Positions 37,857-51,922 of a stretch of 64,000 bases of DNA are shown one piece after another. Made by a program: the position numbers and the translations under genes. Each line of letters opens with the position of its first letter. Position 1 is the stretch's first letter. Location: contig JANCRA010000060.1 of NCBI GenBank assembly GCA_024362935.1, positions 436,501 to 500,500 of the forward strand. Reading direction: 5' to 3'. Under the pieces are notes generated by a model. The model saw only the letters and a list, made by a program, of their open reading frames with translations, was not told the DNA's origin and searched no databases. The DNA comes from Setophaga petechia (Eukaryota > Chordata > Aves > Passeriformes > Parulidae).

Positions 37857-40800
37857 ACAAAACTGGGATTGGGTAAGCAGCTTTCAAAGTGATAAAAAAC
37901 AGTACTTTCCCACTCTCTTGCCTTTCCCTTCACAATAATACTTGAAAGGAAGGCGTCTTAGACAAGTTTCTTTTTCTTCTTACAGAACACACTGCAGCCC
38001 TCTGTGCAACTTCTAGAACACGATAGGAGATGTTTAGTGAGCAAGAAGGTTTTCTCCTTGCTAGACAGAGGGATAAAGCTATTTGCTTAGATGTAGGTGA
38101 CAAGAAACACTTACTGCAGTGCACTGAAAATGTAACTGCTACACAGCACTGCGATTGTGTTAGCAGCCTGCAAAGTGCTAGAAAACAGTACTTTCCCACT
38201 CTCTTGCCTTTCCCTTCACATTAATACTTGAAAGGAAGGCATCTTAGACAACTTTCTTTTTCTTCCTGCAAAACACACTGCAGCCCTCTGTGAAATTTCT
38301 AGAACACGATAGGAAATGTTTAGTGAGCAGGAAGGTTTTCTCCTTGCGAGACATAGTGAAAAAGCTATTTGCTTAGATGTAGGTGACAAGAAACACTTAC
38401 TGCAGTGCACTGAAAAGCTAACTGCTACACAGCACTGCGATTGTGTTAGCAGCCTGCAAAGTGCTAGAAAACAGTACTTTCCCACTCTCTTGCCTTTCCC
38501 TTCACATTAATACTTGAAAGGAAGGCATCTTAGACAACTTTCTTTTTCTTGTGTCAAAAAACTCTGCAGCCCTCTCTGCAACATCTACAACACGATGGAA
38601 GTTGTTTAGTGAGCAGGAAGGTTTTCTCCTTGCGAGACATAGTGAAAAAGCTATTTGCTTAGATGTAGGTGACAAGAAACACTTACTGCAGTGCACTGAA
38701 CAGCTAACTGCTACACAGCACTAGGACTGTGTTAGCAGCGTGCAAAGTGCTAAGAAACAGTACTTTCCCACTCTCTTGCCTTTCCCTTCACATTAATACT
38801 TGAAAGGAAGGCATCTTAGACAACTTTCTTTTTCTTGTGTCAAAAAACTCTGCAGCCCTCTCTGCAACATCTACAACACGATAGGAAATGTTTAGTGAGC
38901 AGGAAGGTTTTCTCCTTGCGAGACATAGTGAAAAAGCTTTTTGCTTAGATGTAGGTGACAAGAAACACTTACTGCAGTGCACTGAACAGCTAACTGCTAC
39001 ACAGCACTAGGACTGTGTTAGCAGCGTGCAAAGTGCTAAGAAACAGTACTTTCCCACTCTCTTGCCTTTCCCTTCACATTAATACTTGAAAGGAAGGCAT
39101 CTTAGACAACTTTCTTTTTCTTGCTGCAAAACACACTGCAGCCCTCTGTGCAACTTCTAGAACACGATAGGAAATGTTTAGTGAGCAGGAAGGTTTTCTC
39201 CTTGCGAGACATAGTGAAAAAGCTTTTTGCTTAGATGTAGGTGACAAGAAACACTTACTGCAGTGCACTGAGCAGCTAACTGCTACACAGCACTAGGATT
39301 GTGTTAGCAGCTTGCAAAGTGCTAGAAAACAGTACTTTCCCACTCTCTTGCCTTTCCCTTCACATTAATACTTGAAAGGAAGGCGTCTTAGACAACTTTC
39401 TTTTACATTTTGCAAAACACACTGCAGCCCTCTGTGCAACTTCTAGAACACGATAGGAAATGTTTAGTGAGCAGGAAGGTTTTCTCCTTGAGAGACATAG
39501 TGAAAAAGCTATTTGCTTAGATGTGTGTGACAAGAAACACTTACTGCAGTGCACTGAAAAACTAACTGCTACACAGCTCTGCGATTGTGTTAGCAGCCTG
39601 CAAAGTGCTAGAAAACAGTACTTTCCCACTCTCTTGCCTTTCCCTTCACATTAATACTTGAAAGGAAGGCGTCTTAGACAACTTTCTTTTTCTTGTGTCA
39701 AAAAACTCTGCAGCCCTCTGTGCAACTTCTACAACACGATGGAAGTTGTTTAGTGAGCAGGAAGGTTTTCTCCTTGCGAGACATAGTGAAAAAGCTATTT
39801 GCTCAGATGTAGGTATCAAGAAACACTTACTGCCGTGCACTGACAAGCTAATTGCTACACAGCACTGCGATTGTGTTAGCAGCTCTCAAAGTGCTAGAAA
39901 ACAGTACTTTCCCACTCTCTTGCCTTTCCCTTCACATTAATACTTGAAAGGAAGGCGTCTTAGACAACTTTCTTTTTCTTGCTGCAAAACAGTCTGCAGC
40001 CCTCTGTGCAACCTGTACAGCACGATGGAAGTTGTTTAATGAGCAGGAACATTTTCTCCTAGTGAGAGATAGTGAAAAAGCTTTTTGCTTAGATGTAGGT
40101 TACCACAGGCAGTTACTGCAGTGCACTTCAAAGCTAATAGATGCACAACACTGGGATTGTGTGCCCAGCTTGCAAAGTGATAGAAAACAGTACCTTTCCA
40201 CTCTTCCTGCCTTTTCCATGCACATTACTATTCGAATGGAAAGAATTTTAGACAACTTTCTTTGGCTTCTTGCAAAACACTCTGCACACCTGCCTGCAAT
40301 CTCTAGAAGTCGATGGGAGATATTTTCTGAACTGGCTCAGTTTCTCTTTGCAAGACATGGGGAAAAAGCAATTTGCTTAGATATAGGTGAAAAGAGGCAC
40401 CTACTACAGTGCACTGCAAGCTAATTGCTGCACAACACGCAGATTGTGTAAGCAGGTTGCAAACTGATAGAAAACAGTACCTCTCCCTTCTCCTGCCTTT
40501 TCTATTCACATTTCTATTTGAATGCAAGGCGTTTTAGACAACTTTCTTTTGCTTCTTGCAAAACACTCTGCACACCTGCCTGCAATCTCTAGAACTCGAT
40601 GGGAGATGTTTTCTGAACTGGCTCAGTTTCTCCTTGCGAGACATGGGGAAAAAGCAATTTGCTTAGATGCAGGTGAAAAGAGGCACCTACTACAGTGCAC
40701 TGAAAAACTAATTGCTGCACAACTCTGGGATTGTGTAAGCAGCTTACAAACAGATAGAAAACAGCACCTTTCCACTCTCCTGCCTTTTCCATTCGCATTA

Positions 40801-41245
40801 CTATTCGAATGGCAGCAGTTTTGGACAACTTTCTTTTGCTTCTTGCAAAACACTCTGCACACCTCCGTGCAACTTCTAGAAAAAATGAGAGTTGTTTTCT
40901 GAACTGGTACAGTTTCTCCTGAAGAGATATAATGCAAACGCTACTGGCTTAGATGTAGTAACAATAGGCAATTATTACAGTGCACTGCAAAGTCAATCGT
41001 AGTATAACACTGGGATTGTGTGTCCAGCTTGCAAACTGGTAGAAAACAGTACCTATCCGCTCTCCTGCATTTTCCCTTTCCAGGAACATTCGAATTGATG
41101 GCTTTTTTGGACAAGTTACTTTTTCTTGTTGCAAAACCCTCTGCAGACCTGCCTGCAACCTCTAGAGCACGATGGGAGGTTTTTTGTGAACAGACACAGT
41201 TTCTCCTGGCGAGACATAATGAAAAAGCTTTTTGCTAAGGTGTAG
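37657..41245 (+). repeat. HOR unit U13, 3589 bp, 7 variable monomers, family A
   Basis: Box 13 to box 14. Anchors 38030 (P), 38316, 38602, 38888, 39174, 39460, 39746 (S), core from 40032. The 38888 monomer is a hybrid: its upstream flank has gtgtcaaaaaactc and acatctacaac, while the landmark has the aggaaatg form. 39460 has the unusual gatgtgtgtgac in place of gatgtaggtgac. Confidence 0.93.
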
Positions 41246-41445
41246 CCGGCAGGAGACGCTAAAGACCAGGAGACGGAGCACTGTGCCTTTAAGCGCCGCT
41301 TCCGGGTGTCTGTCGGCCGTAGCTGTTCTCCGGAGCACGCCGCGATCTGCGTAACGACACCAGATTCTTCGCGCCAAGAAGCGTCTTCTCCTTCTCCGGA
41401 AAACAGAGACTGCGGCAGCTTCTGAACGGCGAACTACGAAGCGGC
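41246..41445. other. CpG-rich box 14
   Basis: First copy with the ccggaaaac variant (ccgggaaac elsewhere). It keeps all CpG. The variant is also in boxes 15, 17, 18 and 19. Confidence 0.75.
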
Positions 41446-43690
41446 ACAAAACTGGGATTGGGTAAGCAGCTTTCAAAGTGATAAAAAACAGTACTTTCCC
41501 ACTCTCTTGCCTTTCCCTTCACAATAATACTTGAAAGGAAGGCGTCTTAGACAAGTTTCTTTTTCTTCTTACAGAACACACTGCAGCCCTCTGTGCAACT
41601 TCTAGAACACGATAGGAGATGTTTAGTGAGCAAGAAGGTTTTCTCCTTGCTAGACAGAGGCATAAAGCTATTTGCTTAGATGTAGGTGACAAGAAACACT
41701 TACTGCAGTGCACTGAAAATGTAACTGCTACACAGCACTGCGATTGTGTTACCAGCCTGCAAAGTGCTAGAAAACAGTACTTTCCCACTCTCTTGCCTTT
41801 CCCTTCACATTAATACTTGAAAGGAAGGCATCTTAGACAACTTTCTTTTTCTTGTTACAGAACACACTGCAGCCCTCTGTGAAACTTCTAGAACACGATA
41901 AGAGATGTTTAGTGAGCAGGAAGGTTTTCTCCTTGCGAGACATAGTGAAAAAGCTATTTGCTTAGATGTAGGTGACTAGAAACACTTACTGCAGTGCACT
42001 GAAAAGCTAACTGCTACACAGCACTGCGATTGTGTTAGCAGCCTGCAAAGTGCTAGAAAACAGTACTTTCCCACTCTCTTGCCTTTCCCTTCACATTAAT
42101 ACTTGAAAGGAAGGCGTCTTAGACAACTTTCTTTTTCTTGTGTCAAAAAACTCTGCAGCCCTCTGTGCAACTTCTACAACACGATGGAAGTTGTTTAGTG
42201 AGCAGGAAGGTTTTCTCCTTGCGAGACATAGTGAAAAAGCTATTTGCTCAGATGTAGGTATCAAGAAACACTTACTGCCGTGCACTGACAAGCTAATTGC
42301 TACACAGCACTGCGATTGTGTTAGCAGCTCTCAAAGTGCTAGAAAACAGTACTTTCCCACTCTCTTGCCTTTCCCTTCACATTAATACTTGAAAGGAAGG
42401 CGTCTTAGACAACTTTCTTTTTCTTGCTGCAAAACAGTCTGCAGCCCTCTGTGCAACCTGTACAGCACGATGGAAGTTGTTTAATGAGCAGGAACATTTT
42501 CTCCTAGTGAGAGATAGTGAAAAAGCTTTTTGCTTAGATGTAGGTTACCACAGGCAGTTACTGCAGTGCACTTCAAAGCTAATAGATGCACAACACTGGG
42601 ATTGTGTGCCCAGCTTGCAAAGTGATAGAAAACAGTACCTTTCCACTCTTCCTGCCTTTTCCATGCACATTACTATTCGAATGGAAAGAATTTTAGACAA
42701 CTTTCTTTGGCTTCTTGCAAAACACTCTGCACACCTGCCTGCAATCTCTAGAAGTCGATGGGAGATATTTTCTGAACTGGCTCAGTTTCTCTTTGCAAGA
42801 CATGGGGAAAAAGCAATTTGCTTAGATATAGGTGAAAAGAGGCACCTACTACAGTGCACTGCAAGCTAATTGCTGCACAACACGCAGATTGTGTAAGCAG
42901 GTTGCAAACTGATAGAAAACAGTACCTCTCCCTTCTCCTGCCTTTTCTATTCACATTTCTATTTGAATGCAAGGCGTTTTAGACAACTTTCTTTTGCTTC
43001 TTGCAAAACACTCTGCACACCTGCCTGCAATCTCTAGAACTCGATGGGAGATGTTTTCTGAACTGGCTCAGTTTCTCCTTGCGAGACATGGGGAAAAAGC
43101 AATTTGCTTAGATGCAGGTGAAAAGAGGCACCTACTACAGTGCACTGAAAAACTAATTGCTGCACAACTCTGGGATTGTGTAAGCAGCTTACAAACAGAT
43201 AGAAAACAGCACCTTTCCACTCTCCTGCCTTTTCCATTCGCATTACTATTCGAATGGCAGCAGTTTTGGACAACTTTCTTTTGCTTCTTGCAAAACACTC
43301 TGCACACCTCCGTGCAACTTCTAGAAAAAATGAGAGTTGTTTTCTGAACTGGTACAGTTTCTCCTGAAGAGATATAATGCAAACGCTACTGGCTTAGATG
43401 TAGTAACAATAGGCAATTATTACAGTGCACTGCAAAGTCAATCGTAGTAGAACACTGAGATTGTGTGTCCAGCTTGCAAACTGGTAGAAAACAGTACCTA
43501 TCCGCTCTCCTGCATTTTCCCTTTCCAGGAACATTCGAATTGATGGCTTTTTTGGACAAGTTACTTTTTCTTGTTGCAAAACCCTCTGCAGACCTGCCTG
43601 CAACCTCTAGAGCACGATGGGAGGTTTTTTGTGAACAGACACAGTTTCTCCTGGCGAGACATAATGAAAAAGCTTTTTGCTAAGGTGTAG
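41246..43690 (+). repeat. HOR unit U14, 2445 bp, 3 variable monomers, family A
   Basis: Box 14 to box 15. P (41619), a monomer near 41905 with ggtgactagaaac (related to those near 24093 and 33426 but with an ordinary landmark), S (42191), core from 42477. Confidence 0.93.
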
Positions 43691-43890
43691 CCGGCAGGAG
43701 ACGCTAAAGACCAGGAGACGGAGCACTGTGCCTTTAAGCGCCGCTTCCGGGTGTCTGTCGGCCGTAGCTGTTCTCCGGAGCACGCCGCGATCTGCGTAAC
43801 GACACCAGATTCTTCGCGCCAAGAAGCGTCTTCTCCTTCTCCGGAAAACAGAGACTGCGGCAGCTTCTGAACGGCGAACTACGAAGCGGC
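43691..43890. other. CpG-rich box 15
   Basis: Has the ccggaaaac variant and keeps all CpG. Confidence 0.75.
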
Positions 43891-45112
43891 ACAAAACTGG
43901 GATTGGGTAAGCAGCTTTCAAAGTGATAAAAAACAGTACTTTCCCACTCTCTTGCCTTTCCCTTCACAATAATACTTGAAAGGAAGGCGTCTTAGACAAG
44001 TTTCTTTTTCTTCTTACAGAACACACTGCAGCCCTCTGTGCAACTTCTAGAACACGATAGGAGATGTTTAGTGAGCAAGAAGGTTTTCTCCTTGCTAGAC
44101 AGAGGGATAAAGCTATTTGCTTAGATGTAGGTGACAAGAAACACTTACTGCAGTGCACTGAAAATGTAACTGCTACAAAGCACTGCGACTGTGTTAGCAG
44201 CCTGCAAAGTGCTAGAAAACAGTACTTTCCCACTCTCTTGCCTTTCCCTTCACATTAATACTTGAAAGGAAGGCATCTTAGACAACTTTCTCTTTCTTCC
44301 TGCAAAACACACTGCAGCCCTCTGTGCAACTTCTAGAACACGATAGGAAATGTTTAGTGAGCAGGAAGGTTTTCTCCTTGCGAGACATAGTGAAAAAGCT
44401 ATTTGCTTAGATGTAGGTGACAAGAAACACTTACTGCAGTGCACTGAAAAGCTAACTGCTACACAGCACTGCGATTGTGTTAGCAGCCTGCAAAGTGCTA
44501 GAAAACAGTACTTTCCCACTCTCTTGCCTTTCCCTTCACATTAATACTTGAAAGGAAGGCATCTTAGACAACTTTCTTTTTCTTGTGTCAAAAAACTCTG
44601 CAGCCCTCTCTGCAACATCTACAACACGATGGAAGTTGTTTAGTGAGCAGGAAGGTTTTCTCCTTGCGAGACATAGTGAAAAAGCTTTTTGCTTAGATGT
44701 AGGTGACAAGAAACACTTACTGCATTGCACTGAACAGCTAACTGCTACACAGCACTAGGACTGTGTTAGCAGCGTGCAAAGTGCTAAGAAACAGTACTTT
44801 CTCACTCTCTTGCCTTTCCCTTCACATTAATACTTGAAAGGAAGGCATCTTAGACAACTTTCTTTTTCTCGCTGCAAAACACACTGCAGCCCTCTGTGCA
44901 ACTTCTAGAACACGATAGGAAATGTTTAGTGAGCAGGAAGGTTTTCTCCTTGCGAGACATAGTGAAAAAGCTTTTTGCTTAGATGTAGGTGACAAGAAAC
45001 ACTTACTGCAGTGCACTGAGCAGCTAACTGCTACACAGCACTAGGATTGTGTTAGCAGCTTGCAAAGTGCTAGAAAACAGTACTTTCCCACTCTCTTGCC
45101 TTTCCCTTCACA

Positions 45113-46061
45113 TTAATACTTGAAAGCAAGGCGTCTTAGACAACTTTTTTTACATTTTGCAAAACACACTGCAGCCCTCTGTGCAACTTCTACAACACGA
45201 TGGAAGTTGTCTAGTGAGAAGCAACGTTTTCCCCTTGCGAGACAAAGTGAAAAAGCTATTTGCTCAGATGTAGGTATCAAGAAACACTTACTGCAGTGCA
45301 CTGACAAGCTAATTGATACACAGCGCTGCGATTGTGTTAGCAGCTTGCAAAGTGCTAGAAAACAGTACTTTCCCACTCTCTTGCCTTTCCCTTCACATTA
45401 ATACTTGAAAGGAAGGTGTCTTAGACAACTTTTTTTTCTTGTTACAGAACACACTGCAGCCCTCTGTGCAAGTTCTAGAACACGATAGGAGATGTTTAGT
45501 GAACAAGAAGGTTTTCTCCTTGCTAGACAGAGGGATAAAGCTATTTGCTTAGATGTAGGTGACAAGAAACACTTACTGCAGTGCACTGAAAAGCTAACTG
45601 CTACACAGCACTGCGATTGTGTTAGCAGCCTGCAAAGTGCTAGAAAACAGTACTTTCCCACTCTCCTGCCTTTCCCTTCACATTATTACTTGAACGGAAG
45701 GCATCTTAGACAACTTTCCTTTCTTGTGTAAAAAAACTCTGCAGCCCTCTCTGCAGCATCTACAACACGATGGAAGTTGTTTAGTGAGCAGGAAGGTTTT
45801 CTCCTTGCGAGACATTGTTAAAAGCTTTTTGCTTAGATGTAGGTGACAAGAAACACTTACTGCAGTGCACTGAACAGCTAACTGCTACACAGCACTAGGA
45901 TTGTGTTAGCAGCTTGCAAAGTGCTAGAAAACAGTACTTTCCCACTCTCTTGCCTTTCCCTTCACATTAATACTTGAAAGGAAGGCGTCTTAGACAACTT
46001 TCTTTTTCTTCCTGCAAAACACACTGCAGCCCTCTGTGCAACTTCTAGAACACGATAGGAA
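45113..46061 (+). repeat. Length-degraded monomers with an orphan P-like monomer
   Basis: Anchor spacings 45208, 45492, 45777 and 46062 are 284, 285 and 285 bp instead of 286. Losses lie in T runs (acttttttttac near 45147 and acttttttttc near 45430), in ctttcctttc near 45718, and at gacattgttaaaag near 45814. The 45492 monomer has the tagacagaggg sequence otherwise confined to the first monomer after a box, but no box precedes it. Confidence 0.85.
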
Positions 46062-47847
46062 ATGTTTAGTGAGCAGGAAGGTTTTCTCCTTGCGAGACAT
46101 AGTGAAAAAGCTATTTGCTTCGATGTAGGTGAGAAGAAACACTTACTGCAGTGCACTGAAAAACTAACTGCTACACAGCTCTGCGATTGTGTTAGCAGCC
46201 TGCAAAGTGCTAGAAAACAGTACTTTCCCACTCTCTTGCCTTTCCCTTCACATTAATACTTGAAAGGAAGGCGTCTTAGACAACTTTCTTTTTCTTGTGT
46301 CAAAAAACTCTGCAGCCCTCTGTGCAACTTCTACAACACGATGGAAGTTGTTTAGTGAGCAGGAAGGTTTTCTCCTTGCGAGACATAGTGAAAAAGCTAT
46401 TTGCTTAGATGTAGGTATCAAGAAACACTTACTGCCATGCACTGACAAGCTAATTGCTACACAGCACTGCGATTGTGTTAGCAGCTCTCAAAGTGCTAGA
46501 AAACAGTACTTTCCCACTCTCTTGCCTTTCCCTTCACATTAATACTTGAAAGGAAGGCGTCTTAGACAACTTTCTTTTTCTTGCTGCAAAACAGTCTGCA
46601 GCCCTCTGTGCAACCTGTACAGCACGATGGAAGTTGTTTAATGAGCAGGAACATTTTCTCCTAGTGAGAGATAGTGAAAAAGCTTTTTGCTTAGATGTAG
46701 GTTACCACAGGCAGTTACTGCAGTGCACTTCAAAGCTAATAGATGCACAACACTGGGATTGTGTGCCCAGCTTGCAAAGTGATAGAAAACAGTACCTTTC
46801 CACTCTTCCTGCCTTTTCCATGCACATTACTATTCGAATGGAAAGAATTTTAGACAACTTTCTTTGGCTTCTTGCAAAACACTCTGCACACCTGCCTGCA
46901 ATCTCTAGAAGTCGATGGGAGATATTTTCTGAACTGGCTCAGTTTCTCTTTGCAAGACATGGGGAAAAAGCAATTTGCTTAGATATAGGTGAAAAGAGGC
47001 ACCTACTACAGTGCACTGCAAGCTAATTGCTGCACAACACGCAGATTGTGTAAGCAGGTTGCAAACTGATAGAAAACAGTACCTCTCCCTTCTCCTGCCT
47101 TTTCTATTCACATTTCTATTTGAATGCAAGGCGTTTTAGACAACTTTCTTTTGCTTCTTGCAAAACACTCTGCACACCTGCCTGCAATCTCTAGAACTCG
47201 ATGGGAGATGTTTTCTGAACTGGCTCAGTTTCTCCTTGCGAGACATGGGGAAAAAGCAATTTGCTTAGATGCAGGTGAAAAGAGGCACCTACTACAGTGC
47301 ACTGAAAAACTAATTGCTGCACAACTCTGGGATTGTGTAAGCAGCTTACAAACAGATAGAAAACAGCACCTTTCCACTCTCCTGCCTTTTCCATTCGCAT
47401 TACTATTCGAATGGCAGCAGTTTTGGACAACTTTCTTTTGCTTCTTGCAAAACACTCTGCACACCTCCGTGCAACTTCTAGAAAAAATGAGAGTTGTTTT
47501 CTGAACTGGTACAGTTTCTCCTGAAGAGATATAATGCAAACGCTACTGGCTTAGATGTAGTAACAATAGGCAATTATTACAGTGCACTGCAAAGTCAATC
47601 GTAGTATAACACTGGGATTGTGTGTCCAGCTTGCAAACTGGTAGAAAACAGTACCTATCCGCTCTCCTGCATTTTCCCTTTCCAGGAACATTCGAATTGA
47701 TGGCTTTTTTGGACAAGTTACTTTTTCTTGTTGCAAAACCCTCTGCAGACCTGCCTGCAACCTCTAGAGCACGATGGGAGGTTTTTTGTGAACAGACACA
47801 GTTTCTCCTGGCGAGACATAATGAAAAAGCTTTTTGCTAAGGTGTAG

Positions 47848-48047
47848 CCGGCAGGAGACGCTAAAGACCAGGAGACGGAGCACTGTGCCTTTAAGCGCCG
47901 CTTCCGGGTGTCTGTCGGCCGTAGCTGTTCTCCGGAGCACGCCGCGATCTGCGTAACGACACCAGATTCTTCGCGCCAAGTAGCGTCTTCTCCTTCTCCG
48001 GGAAACAGAGACTGCGGCAGCTTCTGAACGGCGAACTACGAAGCGGC
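47848..48047. other. CpG-rich box 16
   Basis: Lacks the ccggaaaac variant although its neighbours on both sides have it. Private substitution at 47981 (ccaagaagc to ccaagtagc) just beside the E2F-like site. Confidence 0.75.
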
Positions 48048-51000
48048 ACAAAACTGGGATTGGGTAAGCAGCTTTCAAAGTGATAAAAAACAGTACTTTC
48101 CCACTCTCTTGCCTTTCCCTTCACATTAATACTTGAAAGGAAGGCGTCTTAGACAACTTTCTTTTTCTTCTTACAGAACACACTGCAGCCCTCTGTGCAA
48201 CTTCTAGAACACGATAGGAGATGTTTAGTGAGCAAGAAGGTTTTCTCCTTGCTAGACAGAGGCATAAAGCTATTTGCTTAGATGTAGGTGACAAGAAACA
48301 CTTACTGCAGTGCACTGAAAATGTAACTGCTACACAGCACTGCGATTGTGTTACCAGCCTGCAAAGTGCTAGAAAACAGTACTTTCCCACTCTCTTGCCT
48401 TTCCCTTCACATTAATACTTGAAAGGAAGGCGTCTTAGACAACTTTCTTTTACATTTTGCAAAACACACTGCAGCCCTCTGTGCAACTTCTAGAACACGA
48501 TAGGAAATGTTTAGTGAGCAAGAAGGTGTTCTCCTTGCGAGACATAGTGAAAAAGCTATTTGCTTAGATGTAGGTGACAAGAAACACTTACTGCAGTGCG
48601 CTGAAAAGCTAACTGCTACACAGCACTGCGATTGTGTTAGCAGCTTGCAAAGTGCTAGAAAACAGTACTTTCCCACTCTCTTGCCTTTCCCTTCACATTA
48701 ATACTTGAAAGGAAGGCATCTTAGACAACTTTCTTTTTCTTGTGTCAAAAAACTCTGCGGCCCTCTCTGCAACATCTACAACACGATGGAAGTTGTTTAG
48801 TGAGCAGGAAGGTTTTCTCCTTGCGAGACATAGTGAAAAAGCTTTTTGCTTAGATGTAGGTGACAAGAAACACTTACTGCAGTGCACTGAAAAGCTAACT
48901 GCTACACAGCACTGCGTTTGTGTTAGCAGCCTGCAAAGTGCTAGAAAACAGTACTTTCCCACTCTCCTGCCTTTCCCTTCACATTATTACTTGAAAGGAA
49001 GGCATCTTAGACAACTTTCTTTTTCTTGTGTCAAAAAACTCTGCAGCCCTCTGTGCAACTTCTAGAACACGATAGGAAATGTTTAGTGAGCAGGAAGGTT
49101 TTCTTCTTGCGAGACATAGTGAAAAAGCTTTTTGCTTAGATATAGGTGACAAGAAACACTTACTGCAGTGCACTGAACAACTAATTGCTACACAGAACTG
49201 GGATTGTGTTAGCAGCTTGCTAAGTGCTAGAAAACAGTACTTTCCCACTCTCTTGCCTTTCCCTTCACATTAATACTTGAAAGGAAGGCATCTTAGACAA
49301 CTTTCTTTTTCTTGTTACAGAACACACTGCAGCCCTCGGTGCAACTTCTAGAACACGATAGGAAATGTTTAGTGAGCAGGAAGGTTTTCTCCTTGCGAGA
49401 CATAGTGAAAAAGCTTTTTGCTTAGATGTAGGTGACAAGAAACACTTACTGCAGTGCACTGAGCAGCTAACTGCTACACAGCACTAGGATTGTGTTAGCA
49501 GCTTGCAAAGTGCTAGAAAACAGTACTTTCCCACTCTCTTGCCTTTCCCTTCACATTAATACTTGAAAGCAAGGCGTCTTAGACAACTTTCTTTTACATT
49601 TTGCAAAACACACTGCAGCCCTCTGTGCAACTTCTACAACACGATGGAAGTTGTTTAGTGAGAAGCAACGTTTTCCCCTTGCGAGACAAAGTGAAAAAGC
49701 TATTTGCTCAGATGTAGGTATCAAGAAACACTTACTGCAGTGCACTGACAAGCTAATTGCTACACAGCACTGCGATTGTGTTAGCAGCTTGCAAAGTGCT
49801 AGAAAACAGTACTTTCCCACTCTCTTGCCTTTCCCTTCACATTAATACTTGAAAGGAAGGCGTCTTAGACAACTTTCTTTTTCTTGTTACAGAACACACT
49901 GCAGCCCTCTGTGCAACTTCTAGAACACGATAAGAGATGTTTAGTGAGCAAGAAGGTTTTCTCCTTGCGAGATATAGTGAAAAAGCTATTTGCTTAGATA
50001 TAGGTGACAAGAAACACTTACTGCAGTGCACTGAAAAGCTAACTGCTACACAGCACTGCGATTGTGTTAGCAGCCTGCAAAGTGCTAGAAAACAGTACTT
50101 TCCAACTCTCTTGCCTTTCCCTTCACATTAATACTTGAAAGGAAGGCGTCTTAGACAACTTTGTTTTTCTTGCTGCAAAACACACTGCAGCCCTCTGTGC
50201 AACTTCTAGAACACGATAGGAAATGTTTAGTGAGCAGGAAGGTTTTCTCCTTGCGAGACATAGTGAAAAAGCTTTTTGCTTAGATGTAGGTGACAAGAAA
50301 CACTTACTGCAGTGCACTGAAAAACTAACTGCTACACAGCTCTGCGATTGTGTTAGCAGCCTGCAAAGTGCTAGAAAACAGTACTTTCCCACTCTCTTGC
50401 CTTTCCCTTCACATTAATACTTGAAAGGAAGGTGTCTTAGACAACTTTCTTTTTCTTGCTGCAAAACTGTCTGCAGCCCTCTGTGCAACCTGTACAGCAC
50501 GATGGAAGTTGCTTAATGAGCAGGAACATTTTCTCCTAGTGAGAGATAGTGAAAAAGCTTTTTGCTTAGATGTAGGTTACCACAGGCAGTTACTGCAGTG
50601 CACTTCAAAGCTAATAGATGCACAACACTGGGATTGTGTGCCCAGCTTGCAAAGTGATAGAAAACAGTACCTTTCCACTCTTCCTGCCTTTTCCATGCAC
50701 ATTACTATTCGAATGGAAAGAATTTTAGACAACTTTCTTTGGCTTCTTGCAAAACACTCTGCACACCTGCCTGCAATCTCTAGAAGTCGATGGGAGATAT
50801 TTTCTGAACTGGCTCAGTTTCTCTTTGCAAGACATGGGGAAAAAGCAATTTGCTTAGATATAGGTGAAAAGAGGCACCTACTACAGTGCACTGCAAGCTA
50901 ATTGCTGCACAACACGCAGATTGTGTAAGCAGGTTGCAAACTGATAGAAAACAGTACCTCTCCCTTCTCCTGCCTTTTCTATTCACATTTCTATTTGAAT

Positions 51001-51722
51001 GCAAGGCGTTTTAGACAACTTTCTTTTGCTTCTTGCAAAACACTCTGCACACCTGCCTGCAATCTCTAGAACTCGATGGGAGATGTTTTCTGAACTGGCT
51101 CAGTTTCTCCTTGCGAGACATGGGGAAAAAGCAATTTGCTTAGATGCAGGTGAAAAGAGGCACCTACTACAGTGCACTGAAAAACTAATTGCTGCACAAC
51201 TCTGGGATTGTGTAAGCAGCTTACAAACAGATAGAAAACAGCACCTTTCCACTCTCCTGCCTTTTCCATTGGCATTACTATTCGAATGGCAGCAGTTTTG
51301 GACAACTTTCTTTTGCTTCTTGCAAAACACTCTGCACACCTCCGTGCAACTTCTAGAAAAAATGAGAGTTGTTTTCTGAACTGGTACAGTTTCTCCTGAA
51401 GAGATATAATGCAAACGCTATTGGCTTAGATGTAGTAACAATAGGCAATTATTACAGTGCTCTGCAAAGTCAATCGTAGTATAACACTGGGATTGTGTGT
51501 CCAGCTTGCAAACTGGTAGAAAACAGTACCTATCCGCTCTCCTGCATTTTCCCTTTCCAGGAACATTCGAATTGATGGCTTTTTTGGACAAGTTACTTTT
51601 TCTTGTTGCAAAACCCTCTGCAGACCTGCCTGCAACCTCTAGAGCACGATGGGAGGTTTTTTGTGAACAGACACAGTTTCTCCTGGCGAGACATAATGAA
51701 AAAGCTTTTTGCTAAGGTGTAG
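47848..51722 (+). repeat. HOR unit U16, 3875 bp, 8 variable monomers, family A
   Basis: Box 16 to box 17. Anchors 48221 (P), 48507, 48793, 49079, 49365, 49651 (K), 49937, 50223, then a core from 50509. There is no S monomer directly before the core, unlike most family A units. The core carries ttggcatt near 51269 and gtgctctgc near 51458, variants otherwise seen only in the core that ends U18. Confidence 0.93.
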
Positions 51723-51922
51723 CCGGCAGGAGACGCTAAAGACCAGGAGACGGAGCACTGTGCCTTTAAGCGCCGCTTCCGGGTGTCTGTCGGCCGTAGC
51801 TGTTCTCCGGAGCACGCCGCGATCTGCGTAACGACACCAGATTCTTCGCGCCAAGAAGCGTCTTCTCCTTCTCCGGAAAACAGAGACTGCGGCAGCTTCT
51901 GAACGGCGAACTACGAAGCGGC
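51723..51922. other. CpG-rich box 17
   Basis: Has the ccggaaaac variant and the usual tctgcgtaac. Confidence 0.75.

Larger units (their letters stand above)
43691..47847 (+). repeat. HOR unit U15, 4157 bp, 9 variable monomers, family A
   Basis: Box 15 to box 16. Anchors 44064 (P), 44350, 44636, 44922, 45208 (K), 45492 (P-like without a box before it), 45777, 46062, 46348 (S), core from 46634. The unit is 4 bp shorter than the expected 4161 because of four single-base losses between about 45140 and 45830. Confidence 0.93.
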
